NCBI GenBank assembly: GCA_036785705.1
Contig: JAWUZG010000158.1
Span: 372,001 to 436,000 of the forward strand
DNA from: Acanthornis magna
Taxonomy: Eukaryota; Chordata; Aves; Passeriformes; Acanthizidae
DNA length: 64,000 nucleotides
Direction: 5' to 3'
Made by a program: the position numbers and the translations under genes. Under the pieces are notes generated by a model that saw only the letters and a program-made list of their open reading frames with translations, ran no database searches and was not told the origin of the DNA. Shown one piece after another: positions 59,548-64,000 of this stretch (the first letter of the stretch is position 1; the number at the start of each line of letters is the position of its first letter).

Positions 59548-62500
59548 ACTCATTTGCAAATCAGTTTGGACCAAAGATCTCCTGCCCCACCCATTTTTTT
59601 TTTACTTTTGCAGCATCTTTGGCAGTTCCTGCTCCCCTTGAGCCCCGGGAGCTGCCTAGGTGCAGCAGGAGGATTTGGCTGCCCACTGCCCCTGTCCCTC
59701 TGGAAATGGGACAAGTGGCCGTGGAGCTGACCATGGCAAATGAGCTGCCCTCATCAGTGTGTTCTGCTGTATATTTAACTTCATAATGTGAGCAGATGGT
59801 CATTATATTGATTCATGAAGGAAGGGAGGAAGCTTGGCTTGGGAATGTCAGGGCTGAGTGCTGAGCATCAAAGCGGGGCAGGATGCAGGGATGGGGAGGA
59901 AAAAAGCACATTTTTTACTCTCTGGGGTTTGGGGTTTTTGTTTGGTTTTCTTTTTTACAAAGTACAGCCGAGGACAGGAATAAAATCAAGTTGAGGTGAT
60001 TCATCAGGCCTGTACAAATGATCGTTTTCCTGGGGAGGAGGCTCTCAGAGCATGGGCAGAATGGTGCTGAGTGTTTGCACCACTGGTGGTGCTAAAAAGG
60101 GGGGAGATGGGGAGGCAGGAGCCTGTAGAGTTGTGAAACTTCTCACTGCTGTTGCTATTAAAGATGACAGCTCTTTTGCAGGGAAAAGGTAACATTGAAG
60201 TAATCATTCTCCAGTAAATTTTTTGCAAAGAGCAACTTCATTTAAATCTCTTCCCATTTAGTAGGATATAACTAGAGATTTAAACTAGAAGCTGATTGTA
60301 TAAAATATTCAGCCACTCTCCTTGTTAGCTGAACTGGGAAGTTCACAAATCCCCAACCTGCATCAGCTCACAGGAACAGCTTGGTTTGGTTCTTAATTCT
60401 GCAATTTTCCCAGGAGAAATGCTGTATACAGAAGAATATTCTCCTGAGCAAGAGCTTAATCTCGTGTTTAGGTTCCTGTTTCTCCTAGTTGCTGATTAGC
60501 TTTGCTGTCTTATCAGTTTATGTCATAGTATGTGACTATAAATTGACTTTGCAGGGAAGAGGGAATACGTTCGTCTTCACAGATGCTGCTGTTTCCATGG
60601 AGATAAAAGGACCAATGGCCTTTTCTTGGTTTGGACTGTACTACAGTGAGCAGGCAGAGATGGTGCATTCGAAAATGCAACATTTGGTGCTTTGATATTT
60701 CCGTCCAAATAGCAAATGAGGAAGCATATTGTTTTTTCTTGGTGATGAAGTTGAATAATAAATACAGCTCTGGGACTTTTTCTGGAAGCAGAAAGCAAGC
60801 CCACCAGGAATGTGAGAACAGCGTGGCTGGTTTGTGCTTGCTGAACCTCCTCTCTGGGAAAAACCTTTTGGCTTTGCAAAATATAACCCTGTAGAGCCTT
60901 TGGGTTTATCTGATGCAGTGTTTGATGCTGGTTACATCACCAGCTTACTTATCCGTGATGTTCCACCGTGGCTGAGCCTGAATGAGCGTGCAAAAGCTGT
61001 GAATGTGATTTTTTTTTTGCATTTTTTTTTCCTTAAGAAAGAGCTTTTCTACCTCAGATTGCGTGAAAGAAAATATAAATACCAAACCCACCCCCATTCA
61101 AGGATGGCTTGCAGAAGGTGTTATTTGTGAGTACCTTTTCCTTCTTCATCTGTCGTCACGTCTCTGATATCTGTGTTGAGGATTCCAGAAGTGGGAGTAG
61201 TGATCAGTTTATTGTTGGGTAGGTTTCTTTCCACGAACCATTTTGAGGGTGTTACCTTTTTTGGCAGATGAATGTTTAGATGTTAAACATGTTTGTATGT
61301 TGTTTAACATGATGTTTAGATGATGATGATGGTGATGATGATGATGATTGTGTTTGTGCATAGGAGTATTTAAAAATACAACGCAATAAAGTGAGTAGTC
61401 TGTGTTCAGCAAGGGAAAAAATGAGGAAACCCTCCACTTTGCATCCCAGCAGCAATGCAGGGTGCTAGGAATTCTGTCTGTGATGAGTCAAGGATGTCTC
61501 TTCCATTTTGTTCGAATGCTTTGTCATATTAAAGTGCAATCTGTCTTTTCAATACCGAAATGCAAACAGAAGAATGTGCAGTGTGGTACTGAGAAGGCAA
61601 AACGTTGCTGTGGTTTTGTTGTCATGTTTATGCTGATCAGAACCTAAAGGTGCAGTAATTGATTCTCATTCACTGGAGCAGTTTCTGGAGGCTGTGGTCA
61701 GGCACAGGAGTTGATTGTGCCGTGGGCTGGAGGCTGAGCAGCCCCTGGCGGGAGCTGAGCCCTTGGCTCAGGGCTCAGGGCTCGGCCACTCCAGGGGACA
61801 TGCTGAAGTTGCTGTCCCATCAGCGCTGCTGGCACCAGGCAGGGCTGGATGGGAACACACAGGTGGTGTGCTCCAAACCAGGGACAAACCAGGCAGGACT
61901 GGGCCCTTGGATCTGTCCTCACTCCCGGTCCAGGGGCTTGGAACGGCTGTAGCTCTGTTTGCAGTTCTGAACCCTGCTTAACCATCTGCTGTTCCCTTAG
62001 GGTTAAATTTGGGGTTTCCAGAGGATCCTGCATGAAGCACATCCAATTGCCATCCCAAGCCTTCTCCAGTTACTCTAAGAGTGCCTCTGAGTGCCCTGAT
62101 TTGAGTAAATCTGCTCCATGTTCTGTAGCTCCATCCACACACAGGCAGAGTAAATTCAACCGTTCAAAAACAAACTCCTCGAACAGAATAACAAAAGAAT
62201 ATAGAAATCTGTCTGAAAGTTTTCTTTAGCCTTTTGCGTTGTGCCGAAGGGGTGAATGGTTAAGTTGGAATGTTTTAAAACCAAAATAAATGTGAAGCCT
62301 TTTGTAGGAAGTTGAAATAAGCAAAGTAAACTTGGCAAACAGGTTGCAACCTTCCAGGTATGCATGGATCAGCTTTAAATATCCTGCTGTGTGTTCATCC
62401 ATGGGAGAATATTCTGTTTGTGTTGGACTCCATTTTAATTTGGGTCCTGGGATTTGGGGAATCTGTAACTCTCAGCAGGGAATGGATTTCATACAGTGCT

Positions 62501-64000
62501 TATCATGTGGTGCTAAGGGATATTTAATCCCTGTCTGTTGCTGTCTTTAACAGTGAGGTTGCAGTCTTATTTATAGACCAATCTTGTGCAGCATTTTCCT
62601 GTTTTATTGCTTACACCTTTGACATCTTGTACCCACCTCAGCACGTTGCTGTGGAAAACAAGATCTGGACTCTGCCTCCTACTATAATTCTGTTTTAACT
62701 CCTGTGTAAGAGAGTTGATGCTGGTTGTTGAAAAGAGGAAAATATAAGCTGGGATTTTTTTAAGAACTAAGTGTTAAGAACACACATATATAGAAAATCT
62801 TCATGTTCTTTAAAACTAATGGGTTCTCAATACTGAAAATGTACATTAGACTGTTACACATCAGTTCTTCAATGCATGGGAAAGTTCTGAGATGAAAACT
62901 TAAATATAATAACTCTGTCGATGTTCTTGTAATATATATATGCTAAAGACTTTTGCCATTAAAATACCTTTTTAAGATAAAAATACCTTTTTCCATCTTG
63001 AAGTGTAGAAAGCCTGGTTGTTGCTGTTCTAAAAAAAGCTGAACAACAGTGTCACACTACTTGGATTAGTGAAAGCATTTTTTCAGCTGCTGCACTGAAT
63101 AGAACATATGTCACTGAAGCATTGTTTTAAGTAACAGGATTTGCCGTGCTGTAAATCTCTCACGCTGTATCTGGGTAATTTCATTCTTTGTACTTTGCTA
63201 TTTTGCCTCTTTCATCAGCTGCAAATCCAATATGTATAACTGGCACTGCTCAGATTTGGGTTTACTACGCTTATTGCTCTGCGAGATTATAAATGTGGCT
63301 GTGCTTCGGAATGGGAGTTGTAGTTTCTTGAGGATTTCTGGAACCTGATTTAATGATGTGGGAAACACAGAAAAGATGTGGTGAATATATCCATTTTTTC
63401 ATTTAATCTAAAAGAGATTTTCCTTCTCTCATGCACAGTTTCATGTCTCTTTGCTCATAATTTCTGGTCTTGGACTGTGGGGGGGTGGTTTCTACAGATT
63501 TAGACAGCTCCCAGTAAGCACAACTGATCCAAGTGCATCTTTTGAGTCCTTTGAATTATTGTAGATCACCCTGCATCATAGATGGGGTTCTAGTAAGGCT
63601 TAAAAGGAAATGTTTCTAATTACGAGCGTCTGCACATTAATAGTCTTAATTAAATTCACCCCAGTTCCAGCTAACCCAGGACTGGAGGCTGCCTGCAAAC
63701 TGTGCAGGGATGCAAAAGGATCCCTCTTGCCTGTTTGTGTAGGCTGGTACTGCATTTTCATGAAACCAAAAAAAGTGTATAATAATTATTTCTAATTCTC
63801 TGTAGTGCTAATAAGCGCTGTGTTCTAGGATGGGACAAAATAATGGCTGCTCCTTGTTTAGTATGCTGGGGCTGGAGTGGTTTCATTCTCCCAGGAGATG
63901 ATAATTATTTGCAGGCCCTTTGATGGAGGAGAGGTCAGTGGGAGTGTGCCTGATGATTCCATTGAAAAATCCAGCTGTGGGCACTTGAGCTGGGAATACA
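59548..64000. other. Unannotated unique sequence, 4.5 kb
   Basis: No gene, RNA gene or transposon recognised. A (GAT)n run with one GGT interruption lies at about 61318-61349; on the minus strand it reads as a His run, which is an artefact. Poly-T runs lie at about 61010-61031. The 62740-63010 part is very AT-rich. Frames near 61700-62040 reach about 110 codons in GC-richer DNA without a known domain. Confidence 0.55.

Noticed and set aside
61318..61349. Poly-histidine stretch on the minus strand
   Set aside because: It is a (GAT)n microsatellite read in reverse complement, with no supporting gene structure.
1..64000. Telomeric repeats, CRISPR arrays, tRNA genes, bacterial operons
   Set aside because: No matching sequence was seen. 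The content is vertebrate nuclear DNA with CR1 elements.

Overview
This window looks like non-coding nuclear DNA from a bird, most likely a songbird. The main evidence is at least 25 short fragments of the CR1 non-LTR retrotransposon (11 on +, 14 on -, about 4.6 kb or 7% of the window by hand count). Nearly all are 5'-truncated and anchored at the CR1 3' end with its ATTCTGTG-type tail. Several CR1 subfamilies and ages are present. A 104-bp solo LTR with TG...CA ends and a perfect 5-bp target duplication sits inside one CR1 copy. Its 5' end resembles passerine ERVL-type LTRs as I remember them.

I recognise no protein-coding gene, exon, tRNA, rRNA or known ncRNA. All long reading frames are chance frames, frames through CR1 non-coding tails, or frames through tandem repeats. 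The window therefore reads as intergenic sequence or the inside of a long intron. Bacterial features (operons, RBS, CRISPR, IS elements) are absent and not expected.

Layout. 1-14.4 kb: unique sequence with sparse CR1 fragments. 14.4-18.3 kb: a CR1-dense stretch with a GATA/ATCT palindromic simple repeat and a 68-bp tandem duplication. 18.3-29.8 kb: mostly unique, with two tiny tandem repeats, one CR1 fragment, a probable solo LTR on the minus strand (about 26.36-26.68 kb) and a near-perfect MARE-like site at 29.33 kb. 29.8-32.4 kb: two CR1 copies in inverted orientation, the second interrupted by the 104-bp LTR. 36-37.5 kb: three CR1 fragments. 39.33-39.73 kb: a CpG-rich patch in a CpG-poor background. 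41.78-42.9 kb: the most structured locus, with three AP-1 heptamers, a TATA-like box and G-quadruplex-prone DNA, then a 33-unit G-rich minisatellite. 43.9-50.6 kb: six CR1 fragments and a perfect 160-bp (GGGAA)n array. 52.3-59.5 kb: a homeodomain-motif-rich stretch, four CR1 fragments, a six-copy minisatellite and a possible MIR-like SINE relic. 59.5-64 kb: unique sequence.

No gene system can be described here because no gene is supported. The observations most worth checking are the promoter-like minisatellite locus at 41.78-42.9 kb, the nested LTR at 32.07 kb, and the CpG patch at 39.3 kb.
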